In this document: in pieces, positions 7,435 through 15,953 of the stretch
Position numbering within the stretch: the first letter of the stretch is position 1
How the letters are laid out: each line of letters starts with the position of its first letter
Assembly (NCBI GenBank): GCA_947500385.1
Contig: CANMSA010000003.1
Span: 124,001-188,000 of the forward strand
Direction of reading: 5' to 3'
DNA: 64,000 bases
Origin: an uncultured Flavobacteriaceae bacterium
Lineage (GTDB): Bacteria; Bacteroidota; Bacteroidia; Flavobacteriales; Flavobacteriaceae
Program-made: the position numbers and the translations under genes
Notes under the pieces: generated by a model
What the model saw: only the letters and a program-made list of their open reading frames with translations
Told to the model about the DNA's origin: nothing
The model's database searches: none

Positions 7435-9327
7435 ATGATTGCAGTGGGGCGAAAGTATGTTTTTGATTTTGACAGTACACTTACCAGAGTGGAGGCGTTA
7501 GACGTGTTGGCCGAGCTGACCCTTCAGGGAAAGGCGAACAAAGAAGAAATAGTGGACGAAATTCAACGTATCACCAATCTGGGTATTGATGGTGATATTT
7601 CGTTTACCGAATCACTGGAAAAAAGAATTAAGTTGCTCAATGCCAACAAGTCCGATTTGGCCGGACTTGTAAGCGAATTGCGACAGAAAATATCGAGGTC
7701 CATTGAGTCTAATAAGGAATTCTTTGAAAAGTATTCCGATGATATTTATGTGATTTCATGCGGATTTAAAGAGTTTATAGATCCCATCGTAAAGGAGTAT
7801 AACATTCCTTCTGATAGGGTTTATGCCAATACGTTCGAATTTGATGCGGAGGGAAATATTGTAGGTTTTGACGAAGAAAACCCATTGGCACTGCACAACG
7901 GAAAAATCGAATGCCTCAAAAGGCTCGATTTAGAAGGAGAGGTTCAGGTAATTGGGGATGGTTATAGCGATTATGTGATGCGGGAAGCCGGTATTGCGGA
8001 TAAATTCTTTGCATATACCGAGAACGTGCACAGAGAGAAGGCGGCGGTGAATGCCGACCATGTGACGCCAAATCTAGATGAGTTTTTGTTCGTGAACGAC
8101 CTGCCCCGGAATATTTCGTATCCCAAAAACCGTATCAAAATTCTTTTGTTGGAAAATGTGCATCCCGATGCCTTTGAAAACCTTTCGGAGGATGGTTTTT
8201 CGGTAGAATTGGTAAAACATAGCCTTCCGGAAGAAGAATTGATTGAAAAAATCAAAGGAGTACATGTGTTGGGAATACGTTCAAAAACACAGGTTACTCA
8301 AAAAGTACTCGATGCGGCCAATAAGTTGTTGGTAGTGGGGGCATTTTGTATAGGAACTACACAAATCGATTTGGACTATTGCCGTAAAAAAGGGGTGGTG
8401 GTCTTCAATGCTCCGTATAGCAATACACGTTCGGTGGTTGAATTGGCCATTGGGGAAATCATTATGTTGATGCGCAGCATTTTTCCGAGAAGTACTGAAA
8501 TTCATGATGGCCAGTGGCAAAAAACGGCCGCGGGATCACGTGAAGTGCGTGGTAAGAACCTCGGAATCGTAGGGTATGGAAATATTGGGAAGCAATTATC
8601 AGTGCTTGCCGAGGCAATCGGGATGCGGGTGTATTACTACGACATTAACGATCAATTGGCCTTAGGGAATGCTATCAAATGTAATACATTGGAGGATCTG
8701 TTAAATGTTTCCGACGTGGTCACCCTTCATATAGATGATAACAAGGCGAATAAAAACTTCATAGGGGAACGAGAGATCAACCAAATGAAAAATGGCGCCA
8801 TGCTAGTAAACCTCTCAAGAGGTTTTGTGATTGATATTGAAGCCCTGGCGGCCGCCTTAAAAAGTGGAAAATTAGGCGGCGCAGCGGTAGATGTATACCC
8901 AAAAGAACCTAGGGCGAATGGTGAGTTCTACACGGAGTTAAAAGGACTGTCAAATGTAATATTAACACCACATATCGGGGGTAGTACCGAAGAGGCCCAG
9001 CGCAATATTGCCGACTTTGTGCCAAGTAAAATTATGGGGTATATCAATTCTGGGGATACGGTAGATGCGGTCAACTTCCCGAATATACGCCTGCCGAAAC
9101 AATCAAACGCCCATCGCTTTCTGCACATTCATAAAAATGTTCCAGGGGTCATGGCCAAGATCAATGAGGTATTGGCAACGTATGAGATGAATATTATCGG
9201 GCAATACCTTTCAACAGATAGTGAAGTAGGGTATGTGATCAGTGATATGGATAAAGAGTACAACAAGGATGTTGTGAAAGCTTTGAAAAAAGTAGCCCAT
9301 ACCATTAAATTTAGGGTGCTATACTAG
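7435..9327 (+). CDS. serA: Fused phosphoserine phosphatase-phosphoglycerate dehydrogenase (SerB-SerA)
   Basis: 630 residues joining two enzymes of serine synthesis. Residues 1 to about 215 are a HAD phosphatase: motif I FDFDST (Asp11, Asp13), motif II Ser108 (VISCGF), a motif III Lys near 157-162, motif IV GDGYSDY (Asp175, Asp179). Residues about 232-630 are a D-3-phosphoglycerate dehydrogenase: Rossmann GYGNIG (380-385), catalytic Arg462, Glu491 and His513 (PHIGGS), and a C-terminal ACT domain (about 563-630, NVPGVMAKIN) that binds serine for feedback control in relatives. The fusion would unite the first and last steps of the pathway; the aminotransferase SerC is not in the window. The 169 bp upstream hold no clear promoter. 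Confidence 0.93.
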   Translation: MIAVGRKYVFDFDSTLTRVEALDVLAELTLQGKANKEEIVDEIQRITNLGIDGDISFTESLEKRIKLLNANKSDLAGLVSELRQKISRSIESNKEFFEKYSDDIYVISCGFKEFIDPIVKEYNIPSDRVYANTFEFDAEGNIVGFDEENPLALHNGKIECLKRLDLEGEVQVIGDGYSDYVMREAGIADKFFAYTENVHREKAAVNADHVTPNLDEFLFVNDLPRNISYPKNRIKILLLENVHPDAFENLSEDGFSVELVKHSLPEEELIEKIKGVHVLGIRSKTQVTQKVLDAANKLLVVGAFCIGTTQIDLDYCRKKGVVVFNAPYSNTRSVVELAIGEIIMLMRSIFPRSTEIHDGQWQKTAAGSREVRGKNLGIVGYGNIGKQLSVLAEAIGMRVYYYDINDQLALGNAIKCNTLEDLLNVSDVVTLHIDDNKANKNFIGEREINQMKNGAMLVNLSRGFVIDIEALAAALKSGKLGGAAVDVYPKEPRANGEFYTELKGLSNVILTPHIGGSTEEAQRNIADFVPSKIMGYINSGDTVDAVNFPNIRLPKQSNAHRFLHIHKNVPGVMAKINEVLATYEMNIIGQYLSTDSEVGYVISDMDKEYNKDVVKALKKVAHTIKFRVLY

Positions 9328-9359
9328 ATGAATTTATTCTTTGAGTTGTAAAACCAAAA

Positions 9360-9833
9360 CTACCGATGGTGATAGGGCTCGTTTTTCAATATGGTAAAAG
9401 CCCGATACAATTGTTCTACCATAAAAAGACGTACCATTTGATGTGAAAAGGTCATTTTTGACAAACTTATTTTCCCTTGGGCCTTTTGATAAACCAACTC
9501 GCTAAAACCATAGGGTCCGCCTATAGCGAAAACCAATCGTTTTGGTCCTGCGTTCATTTTCTTTTGTAGATAGTTTGAAAATGCGACAGAATCGTATTGC
9601 ATCCCATACTCGTCTAAAAGAATCAGTGCATCCGTAACGGCCAATTTTTTTAGAAGCAATTCACCTTCTTTTTCCTTTTGCTGATTTTCGGAAAGGTTTT
9701 TTACGTTTTTAATATCGGGTATAACCTCTAGTTCAAAGCGCACATAATGCTTCAAGCGTTTTTCATAGACAGTTATCAATTGTTGTAACTGCTTGTTATC
9801 CGTTTTACCAATGGCGATGAGTTGAATGGTCAT
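9360..9833 (-). CDS. rlmH: 23S rRNA (pseudouridine1915-N3)-methyltransferase
   Basis: 157 residues from the ATG at 9833, which gives the usual family start MTIQLIAIGKT; an upstream start at 9872 adds 13 unconserved residues. RlmH is a SPOUT methyltransferase that methylates pseudouridine 1915 of 23S rRNA in the assembled ribosome using SAM. The SAM-binding knot is visible near the C-terminus: ALILLDEYGMQYDS, FAIGGPYGFSE, SLSKMTFSHQMVRLFMVEQLYRA. Convergent with serA (33-bp gap, no strong hairpin) and divergent from nadC. Confidence 0.96.
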   Translation of the reverse strand: MTIQLIAIGKTDNKQLQQLITVYEKRLKHYVRFELEVIPDIKNVKNLSENQQKEKEGELLLKKLAVTDALILLDEYGMQYDSVAFSNYLQKKMNAGPKRLVFAIGGPYGFSELVYQKAQGKISLSKMTFSHQMVRLFMVEQLYRAFTILKNEPYHHR

Positions 9834-9969
9834 GTTACAAATGTACTGGGCAAATTCTAGAAGACAAGTCAATTTCCTTAAATTGGGGTTGCATCATTTT
9901 TCCAAAGGTGGTTTTACCGCCGATAAGCCCAAACAATTTAGTATTTTAGCGAACGTCAAATACCAATGA

Positions 9970-10827
9970 ATGATTTCACCAGCACAATTTCAGAAAGAAG
10001 TAGATTTAATAATTACCAATGCCCTACGAGAGGATGTGGGCGATGGAGATCATAGTTCCTTGGCCTGTATACCCGATTCGGCAATTGGGAAGGCGAAGTT
10101 ATTGGTGAAAGATGAAGGAATCATTGCGGGCGTTGAATTTGCAAAACAAGTTTTTCATCAAGTCGATACTGCGATGAAGGTAGAAGTGTTGCTGCCAGAT
10201 GGTAGTCCCGTAAAGTACGGCGATATTGTATTTTATGTGGAAGGGAGTTCCCAAAGTATCTTAAAAGCGGAACGTTTGGTCCTCAATGCAATGCAACGTA
10301 TGAGTGCCATTGCTACAAAAACGAATTCGTTTGTTCGTTTACTCGAAGGTACCCCTACCAAAATCTTGGACACGCGCAAAACAACTCCTGGCCTGCGAGC
10401 ACTTGAAAAATGGGCCGTTAAGATTGGAGGAGGGGAGAACCACCGTTTCGCATTGTATGATATGATTATGCTCAAGGATAATCACATCGATTTTGCAGGA
10501 GGAGTCGCCAAGGCAATTTCACAAACCCATCAATACTTAGAAAGTACCGGCCGTGATTTGAAAATTATCGTAGAGGCGCGAAGCTTGGAGGAAATAGCGG
10601 AAATTTTGAAATCGGAAGGCGTATATCGAATTTTGATCGACAATTTTAATTATGAAGATACGCGAAAGGCAGTCAAAATGATCGGAGACGCATGCCTCAC
10701 CGAGTCCTCGGGAAATATCAATGAAAAGACTTTGAGGGGCTATGCCGATTGTGGAGTGGATTATATTTCTTCGGGCGCGCTAACACATTCGGTCTATAAC
10801 ATGGACCTCAGTTTAAAAGCCGTATAA
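9970..10827 (+). CDS. nadC: Nicotinate-nucleotide pyrophosphorylase (quinolinate phosphoribosyltransferase)
   Basis: 285 residues, normal for NadC. It converts quinolinate and PRPP into nicotinate mononucleotide, CO2 and PPi in de novo NAD synthesis. Signatures: ALREDVGDGDHSS (18-30), ILDTRKTTPGLRALEKWAVKIGG with substrate-binding Arg and Lys residues, HRFALYDMIMLKDNH, EARSLEE and SSGNINEKT. The gene is followed without any gap by the BrkB-type gene (stop 10825-10827, next ATG 10828), so the two are co-transcribed. nadA and nadB are not in the window. Confidence 0.96.
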   Translation: MISPAQFQKEVDLIITNALREDVGDGDHSSLACIPDSAIGKAKLLVKDEGIIAGVEFAKQVFHQVDTAMKVEVLLPDGSPVKYGDIVFYVEGSSQSILKAERLVLNAMQRMSAIATKTNSFVRLLEGTPTKILDTRKTTPGLRALEKWAVKIGGGENHRFALYDMIMLKDNHIDFAGGVAKAISQTHQYLESTGRDLKIIVEARSLEEIAEILKSEGVYRILIDNFNYEDTRKAVKMIGDACLTESSGNINEKTLRGYADCGVDYISSGALTHSVYNMDLSLKAV

Positions 10828-11808
10828 ATGTCGGTTGAAATCGAAAAAAAACTTGAAAAAATCCCCGTTGTTAATTGGCTGGTAAAGCTATTAAAGACCA
10901 TTCGATTACCGGGTTTTGAGGGTCTTTCGATATACGACCTCTCTGAAATGTACATTCGCGGAATAGTGCAAGGAGCCCTATCTACAAGAGCAAGCTCCAT
11001 CGCCTTTAGCTTGTTCATGGCGCTTTTCCCGTTATTGATTTTTATGGTGACCCTGGTCCCTTTTTTGGTATCCTATATCAGTATTGGGAATGCGAATTTC
11101 GATACGGAATTTCTTAGCTTTCTTGAGTCGTTCTTGCCCAACGCCACCGGAGATTATTTTGGGGAAATTTTTCAGCAAATAAAAGACCAAAAACGAGGGG
11201 GACTGCTGTCCTCCTCTTTTATCATTTCTATTTTCTTAATGGCGAATGGGGTAAACGCTATTTTCGGTGGTTTTGAGAATTCGTATCATGTCAACCTGGA
11301 ACGCAACTTTTTTAGACAATATCTCTATGCCTTGATGGTGGGGTTGATACTCTCGATTTTGATTATTGTCGGTTTTGTCGTGTTCGTATATTTTGAAGTG
11401 TATGTCCTTGGGTATTTAAAAGAGTTTTTGGAACGTACCAGCGGCAGTGTCTTGGATGAAGATGAAGTAATCGGCATACAACTGGCCAAATTCCTGTTTT
11501 TTATCATACTTTCTTATTTCACCACGGCAATACTCTACTATTTTGGGACCGCAGAGGGCAAACAGGCAAAATTCTTTTCTGCAGGTGCCTTAATGACGAC
11601 CATATTGTTTTTGGTAACCTCTTACTTATTCGGGGTATATGTTGAAAAATTTGCACGGTATAACGAATTGTACGGTGCCTTGGGCGGATTGTTGATATTA
11701 ATGGTCTATATCTGGTTAAATTCAAATATATTGCTACTCGGTTTTGAGTTGAATGCTTCCTTGAATTGGTTGCGAAAAAATTATAAAAAAAATGCTGTTG
11801 AAGAGTAA
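10828..11808 (+). CDS. YihY/BrkB-type inner-membrane protein
   Basis: 326 residues. After a cytoplasmic N-terminus comes the family block RASSIAFSLFMALFPLLIFMVTL (about 51-73), then further membrane helices, giving about six in total, with a loop rich in acidic residues (LDEDEVIGIQ) and a conserved end GGLLILMVYIWLNSNILLLGFELNA. The family was once called RNase BN, a name now considered wrong; its true function is unsettled, with transport or envelope roles proposed. It abuts nadC and overlaps the DUF2147 gene by 17 bp. Confidence 0.88.
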   Translation: MSVEIEKKLEKIPVVNWLVKLLKTIRLPGFEGLSIYDLSEMYIRGIVQGALSTRASSIAFSLFMALFPLLIFMVTLVPFLVSYISIGNANFDTEFLSFLESFLPNATGDYFGEIFQQIKDQKRGGLLSSSFIISIFLMANGVNAIFGGFENSYHVNLERNFFRQYLYALMVGLILSILIIVGFVVFVYFEVYVLGYLKEFLERTSGSVLDEDEVIGIQLAKFLFFIILSYFTTAILYYFGTAEGKQAKFFSAGALMTTILFLVTSYLFGVYVEKFARYNELYGALGGLLILMVYIWLNSNILLLGFELNASLNWLRKNYKKNAVEE

Positions 11809-12229
11809 CCTATTTTTTTTGTTCGTGTTGTTGACCTGTTCATGGGGTTTTGGTCAAAGTGTTTTCGGAAAGTGGAAAACCATCGATGATCGTACCGGAA
11901 AGCCCAAGGCGATTATCAAGATTTATGAAAAAAACGACCTGATGTATGGGGAAGTTATGGAGATTGTTGAAGAAGGAAAAGAGAACTCGCTCTGTACAAA
12001 GTGTGACGGTGATTTAAAAGACCAGCCGGTTGTGGGTATGACGATTATAAATGCTGCCAAGCATAAAGGGGAAGGTGTTTATAAGGGCGACACGCTATTT
12101 GATCCCGAACAAGCCATGACATTTCGATGTAAGATCTGGTTAAATCCGGATAATAGTGATGAACTCAAAGTGCGCGGTTACCTAGCTTTTATTTATCGCA
12201 CGCAAACCTGGGTTCGCGTATATGAATAG
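11792..12229 (+). CDS. DUF2147 secreted protein
   Basis: 145 residues with a signal peptide (to about residue 22, ending GFGQ). The mature protein has the DUF2147 pattern: GKWKTIDDRTGKPKAII, the CTKCDG pair of cysteines, a central VVGMTIIN and a C-terminal LKVRGYLAFIYRTQTWVRV, a small lipocalin-like beta-barrel in related proteins. The two cysteines could bind metal or form a disulfide. It overlaps the upstream BrkB gene and lies 12 bp before priA. Function unknown. Confidence 0.85.
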   Translation: MLLKSNLFFLFVLLTCSWGFGQSVFGKWKTIDDRTGKPKAIIKIYEKNDLMYGEVMEIVEEGKENSLCTKCDGDLKDQPVVGMTIINAAKHKGEGVYKGDTLFDPEQAMTFRCKIWLNPDNSDELKVRGYLAFIYRTQTWVRVYE

Positions 12230-12241
12230 CAATCGATAACC

Positions 12242-14698
12242 ATGCAAGACTACATCAATGTTATTCTGCCAATACCATTGGAAAAGTTGTTTACCTACGC
12301 GGTTTCCCAAGCGGAGGCAGACTTTTTGCGACCTGGCATGCGGGTTGCCGTGCCTTTCGGGAAATCAAAAATTTATACCGGGTTAGTAGCCACCGTTCAT
12401 AACACGGCTCCCACAGTGTATGAGGCAAAGGAAATTCATCAAATTTTAGATGAAGTACCACTGGTGAACGAATTTCAGTTAAGACATTGGCAGTGGATAG
12501 CCGAGTATTACATGTGTACGATCGGGGAGGTATTCCGCAGCGCGTTACCCGGTGCTTTCTTGCTCGAAAGTGAAACGATCATTGTTAAGAACGAGGCTGC
12601 CGAAGTGGATGAAACGAATTTGAAAGACGATGAATTCCTGATATTTGAGGCGTTACAACACCAATCTGTTTTAAAGGTACAGGAGGTAAGCACCATCGTT
12701 GACCGTAAGAATGTTTTGCCGATTCTCAATCGCTTGATCGCAAAGAATGTAATTCTACTAAAGGAGGAGCTTCATGAGCAATACAAACCGAAACTGGTAC
12801 GATATGTACAATTAGGCGAAACCTATCGCTCCGAGGAAAGCTTGGAGGCTTTGTTACAGTCCCTAAGCAGGGCCCCCAAACAAAGCCAAGTAGTACTGTC
12901 TCTATTTCAATTGCAGGCCACGACAAAAAAGCCGATCAAGGTAAAGGACCTAGAGCGTGAAAGTGGTGGCTCTAAAGCGGTCATTAAATCCTTGATAGAA
13001 AAGGGTATACTGCGGGAATATTTTATTCAAACGGATCGGGTTACGTACGAAGGTGGGGAAGAAAATGATTCTTTGAAACGCCTAAATGAGTATCAAAAAG
13101 AGGCGTTGACAACGATAACCGATCATTTTAAAGCGGATAAGGTAGTGCTGCTTCACGGTGTTACATCTTCTGGGAAGACAGAGGTATACGTACAGTTGAT
13201 CGAAGCGTGTATCAACAACAGCCAACAAGCGTTGTACCTGCTTCCGGAAATTGCTTTGACCACTCAGTTAATTACCCGCTTGCAAGACTACTTCGGTGAG
13301 AAGGTGGCGGTATATCATTCCAAATACAGTGTGCAAGAACGAGTAGAGGTATGGAACAATGTGCGTTTCGAGAAAAAGAAAGCCCAGGTGGTGATAGGAG
13401 CGAGATCCTCCTTGTTTTTACCTTTTTCGAATCTGGGTTTAATCATCGTGGATGAAGAACACGAAGGTTCTTTCAAGCAATTTGACCCCGCGCCTCGGTA
13501 CCACGCCAGGGATGCGGCAGTAGTACTTGGCAATTTGCACGGGGCCAAGGTACTTCTTGGATCGGCGACGCCAAGTGTGGAAACGTTTTTTAATGCCCAA
13601 ACTGGTAAGTACGGGTATGCCAAGATCGATCGTCGATTTGGGAATGTTCTAATGCCCGAGGTTGAGCTGGTAGATTTAAAGGAGCAAACTCGAAAGAGAA
13701 AAATGAAGGGACACTTTTCAGAGCGTTTGATGGAGGAAATCGAAGAGGCCTTGGCAGCCGAAGAACAGGTGATACTCTTTCAAAATAGAAGGGGATATGC
13801 CCCAATTGTAGAATGTACTACCTGCGGGCATTCGCCCCAATGTCCCAATTGCGATGTGAGTCTTACCTATCATCAGTATAAAAAACAACTACGTTGCCAT
13901 TATTGCGGACATCACATTGCATTGCCCCAGAGTTGCGAGGCCTGTGGTAGCCCTACCTTGGATACCAAAGGATTCGGAACCGAACAAGTTGCGGAAGAAC
14001 TGGCAAACCTTTTTCCGGATGCTAGGATAAGCCGAATGGACTTGGATACTACCCGCGGTAAACATGCCTATGAAAAGATCATTACCGCCTTTGAACAACA
14101 GGAAATGGATATCTTGGTCGGTACGCAAATGCTTACCAAGGGACTCGACTTTAGAAATGTAAGCCTTGTGGGTATCATGAATGCCGATTCCCTATTAAAC
14201 TTTCCCGACTATCGAGCACATGAACGCAGTTATCAGTTGCTCACCCAAGTCGCCGGCAGGGCAGGCAGGACCAAGAAGAGGGGAAAGGTGATTATTCAAA
14301 GTTATAACCCATACCATCAAATTTTAAAACAGGTATCAACTAATGATTATTTGGAGATGTTCGATGAGCAGCTCTATGAACGGCAACAGTATAAGTATCC
14401 GCCGGCCAACAGAATTATCAAAATTACCTTTAAACATAAAGAGTACAACCGTTTGAACGAAGCGGCCGAATGGTTTGCACGAGGATTAAGAAACGTATTT
14501 GCCGCCAATGTTTTAGGTCCCGAATACCCGCCCGTGGCGCGGATACGAAACCAGTATTTAAAACATGTGCTGTTAAAAATACCTGCAAACCAATCCTTGC
14601 CAAAAACCAAAATAAGAATACGAAGGATAGAAAAGTCATTTAATGCTATCGCACAATATAGAAGCGTTCGGGTATTGTATAACGTAGATCATATTTAA
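12242..14698 (+). CDS. priA: Primosomal protein N' (replication restart helicase)
   Basis: 818 residues. PriA recognises stalled forks and D-loops and reloads the replicative helicase. Visible in order: N-terminal 3'-DNA-binding domain (INVILPIPLEKLFTYAV), Walker A GVTSSGKTE, VVIGARSSLFLPF, DEEHEGSF, GSATPS, a zinc-binding region with eight cysteines (CTTCGHSPQCPNC, CHYCGH, CEACGS; about residues 521-565), GTEQVAEEL, GTQMLTKGLDF and AGRAGR. It appears to end the nadC-brkB-DUF2147-priA operon. The orphan gene downstream points toward it; no strong hairpin separates them. Confidence 0.96.
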   Translation: MQDYINVILPIPLEKLFTYAVSQAEADFLRPGMRVAVPFGKSKIYTGLVATVHNTAPTVYEAKEIHQILDEVPLVNEFQLRHWQWIAEYYMCTIGEVFRSALPGAFLLESETIIVKNEAAEVDETNLKDDEFLIFEALQHQSVLKVQEVSTIVDRKNVLPILNRLIAKNVILLKEELHEQYKPKLVRYVQLGETYRSEESLEALLQSLSRAPKQSQVVLSLFQLQATTKKPIKVKDLERESGGSKAVIKSLIEKGILREYFIQTDRVTYEGGEENDSLKRLNEYQKEALTTITDHFKADKVVLLHGVTSSGKTEVYVQLIEACINNSQQALYLLPEIALTTQLITRLQDYFGEKVAVYHSKYSVQERVEVWNNVRFEKKKAQVVIGARSSLFLPFSNLGLIIVDEEHEGSFKQFDPAPRYHARDAAVVLGNLHGAKVLLGSATPSVETFFNAQTGKYGYAKIDRRFGNVLMPEVELVDLKEQTRKRKMKGHFSERLMEEIEEALAAEEQVILFQNRRGYAPIVECTTCGHSPQCPNCDVSLTYHQYKKQLRCHYCGHHIALPQSCEACGSPTLDTKGFGTEQVAEELANLFPDARISRMDLDTTRGKHAYEKIITAFEQQEMDILVGTQMLTKGLDFRNVSLVGIMNADSLLNFPDYRAHERSYQLLTQVAGRAGRTKKRGKVIIQSYNPYHQILKQVSTNDYLEMFDEQLYERQQYKYPPANRIIKITFKHKEYNRLNEAAEWFARGLRNVFAANVLGPEYPPVARIRNQYLKHVLLKIPANQSLPKTKIRIRRIEKSFNAIAQYRSVRVLYNVDHI

Positions 14699-14747
14699 GG
14701 TTGTCTCAAATTACCCTACGCTCCAATTTAAGCGTATTTGAGGATCG

Positions 14748-15233
14748 TCAGAACAATAGCGATAATGTGACTGGTCTGACAGCATTCGATGTATTGGAGA
14801 TATCGTTCATATGGTTTTTTTCTTCTGTGGTTTTAGGAATTTCTTTTGCTTCTAACCCCGGTATTTTTTCGGCTTTTATTTCTTCAATAATGGTATCTAT
14901 TTCTTCTTGGGAGGTGAACAGGGTTATCGGTTGTAGTGATCCATTTTCCATTCTATCTTTTAGAAGTTTTTTTAACCGAGCTCTTCTCCTTATTCTTTCC
15001 AAGGCGATCATTTGCTCTAATTTTGGAAGGGAAGCGTCAAAAGAATAACCCTCTGAAAACATGGCGGACCGTACATCTCTTGAATTCCTTTTTGCCGTTG
15101 AAGTAGCGTCGTCCCCCGCGCGTTTACTTCGAATCGATTTAAGAAATGTTCTAAGTATTTGACCCAAACGCTGTGGTCCCTTTTGTATCTGACCCTCTTT
15201 GTTTTCACTGCCTTTGATGGTGTTTTCTTCCAT
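14748..15233 (-). CDS. Orphan protein, charged, coiled-coil-like
   Basis: 161 residues, not recognised. Strongly charged and mostly helical by composition: an N-terminal basic region (about 15-50), a central helix rich in Arg/Lys/Leu (LEQMIALERIRRRARLKKLLKDR) and a C-terminal acidic segment (SQEEIDTIIEEIKAEKIPG). There is no signal peptide or membrane helix, so it is probably cytoplasmic and possibly nucleic-acid binding; that is inference. In favour of a real gene are its natural composition and the regulatory-looking DNA upstream (hairpin at 15249-15277, shared element at 15285-15341). Against it is a shorter open frame on the plus strand, judged a shadow. Confidence 0.5.
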   Translation of the reverse strand: MEENTIKGSENKEGQIQKGPQRLGQILRTFLKSIRSKRAGDDATSTAKRNSRDVRSAMFSEGYSFDASLPKLEQMIALERIRRRARLKKLLKDRMENGSLQPITLFTSQEEIDTIIEEIKAEKIPGLEAKEIPKTTEEKNHMNDISNTSNAVRPVTLSLLF

Positions 15234-15248
15234 GTTTCATTTGTTTTT

Positions 15249-15277
15249 GGCAGTATTCTCCCGCCTATAATACTGCC
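15249..15277 (-). promoter_or_regulatory. Perfect 9-bp inverted repeat before the orphan gene
   Basis: GGCAGTATT-N11-AATACTGCC, ending 15 bp before the ATG at 15233. It could be an operator or a hairpin in the 5' untranslated RNA that controls access to the start. The loop side carries GGGAG on the minus strand, a possible ribosome-binding sequence that the hairpin would partly enclose. Confidence 0.45.
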
Positions 15278-15284
15278 TTGTTAT

Positions 15285-15341
15285 CAAGATGAAAGGTAAG
15301 GTGCGTACCTTGATCGGTGTTAACGAAAAGTAATATCCGGT
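15285..15341 (-). promoter_or_regulatory. Shared upstream element, copy 1
   Basis: A 57-nt stretch that aligns with 15898-15953 at about 40 of 57 columns with one gap (hand alignment). The best-kept blocks, in minus orientation, are ACCGnATATTACTTT at the far end, CCGAnCAA in the middle and ACnTTTCATnTTG at the near end. The near block contains TACCTTTC, one base from the TAnnTTTG -7 consensus, so it probably holds the promoter. The ACCG-type words at the far end and middle repeat about 23 nt apart, like direct-repeat activator sites. Confidence 0.45.
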
Positions 15342-15586
15342 AGTTATGTAGAATAAACGGTGTACATTGGCACGACACTGAATCAACACGGGGGGAGGGT
15401 AGTAGCTTGTCTTTGATAAATTGCGAAACGATTGTCTAGGAAGTAAGCGGGGATGGGCTTCCCAATTTTGCCTTTCTTGAAAGTTCTTCTACTGTTTAAA
15501 TCGATTGCTTTTGGAACCTATTTTTGGAAATGCTCCCAGGCGTTTCACAAAAGTTGTAAGCATACGACGAGGAGTGTCTTTGACTC

Positions 15587-15601
15587 AAAGAAAGCGCTGT
15601 T
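15587..15601. repeat. 15-bp palindrome
   Basis: TCTTTGA-C-TCAAAGA, perfect 7-bp arms around one central base. It lies in non-coding DNA just past the 3' end of the 81-residue orphan gene. Could be a protein-binding site; no gene start is immediately downstream on either strand. Confidence 0.4.
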
Positions 15602-15626
15602 CGGCCAAATTCGAAGTGCCCATATG

Positions 15627-15872
15627 CTATCCGCGGGAACAGTATTTACTAAACAACTGCTGGGTAAGGTGACCGTCCAAGGCTTTGCAGCTAATTTTGT
15701 TTTCCTGCTTGTGCTGTAAACTTTTTCGAAGCTGGCTTACCAAATTAAATTTTGCAGCCAATTCTTTGCCGGTATTGCTTATGATCTTTCCGTTACGCTT
15801 GTTAGGGTTGTTCTTTTTTTCCTTTTTCATAATCTGTTTTTTGTGACGGTAGTTACCAACGCATGTGGTCAT
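15627..15872 (-). CDS. Small basic orphan protein
   Basis: 81 residues from the ATG at 15872, chosen because it is preceded by AAGGGAG at a good Shine-Dalgarno distance, unusual in this genome; the open frame itself extends to 15956. The protein is very basic (KKEKKNNPNKRNGK near the middle) with no hydrophobic segment, signal peptide or known motif. A -7-like TACTTTTC box and the shared upstream element lie at 15898-15953. It sits in the otherwise sparse stretch between priA and the LytTR regulator. Real gene or relic cannot be decided by eye. Confidence 0.4.
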   Translation of the reverse strand: MTTCVGNYRHKKQIMKKEKKNNPNKRNGKIISNTGKELAAKFNLVSQLRKSLQHKQENKISCKALDGHLTQQLFSKYCSRG

Positions 15873-15897
15873 TGTTTTCTCCCTTGTGGAATAACTA

Positions 15898-15953
15898 CAA
15901 AATGAAAAGTATAAAACATCCTTTGGTCGGGATAGTGGAAAGTAATATGCGGT
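15898..15953 (-). promoter_or_regulatory. Shared upstream element, copy 2
   Basis: The partner of 15285-15341, 26 nt before the ATG of the small basic orphan gene. Spacing between the conserved end blocks is nearly the same in both copies (43 versus 44 nt). It carries a -7-like TACTTTTC. This points to common regulation of the two orphan genes. Confidence 0.45.

Noticed and set aside
14701-15048. Plus-strand open frame of 115 codons after priA
   Set aside because: It starts with TTG, is antisense to the charged 161-residue frame and has a Ser/Phe/Ile-rich composition typical of a shadow frame.
15453-15719. Plus-strand open frame of 88 codons
   Set aside because: Overlaps the 81-residue minus gene that has a Shine-Dalgarno and a promoter-like element; its own start lacks any support.
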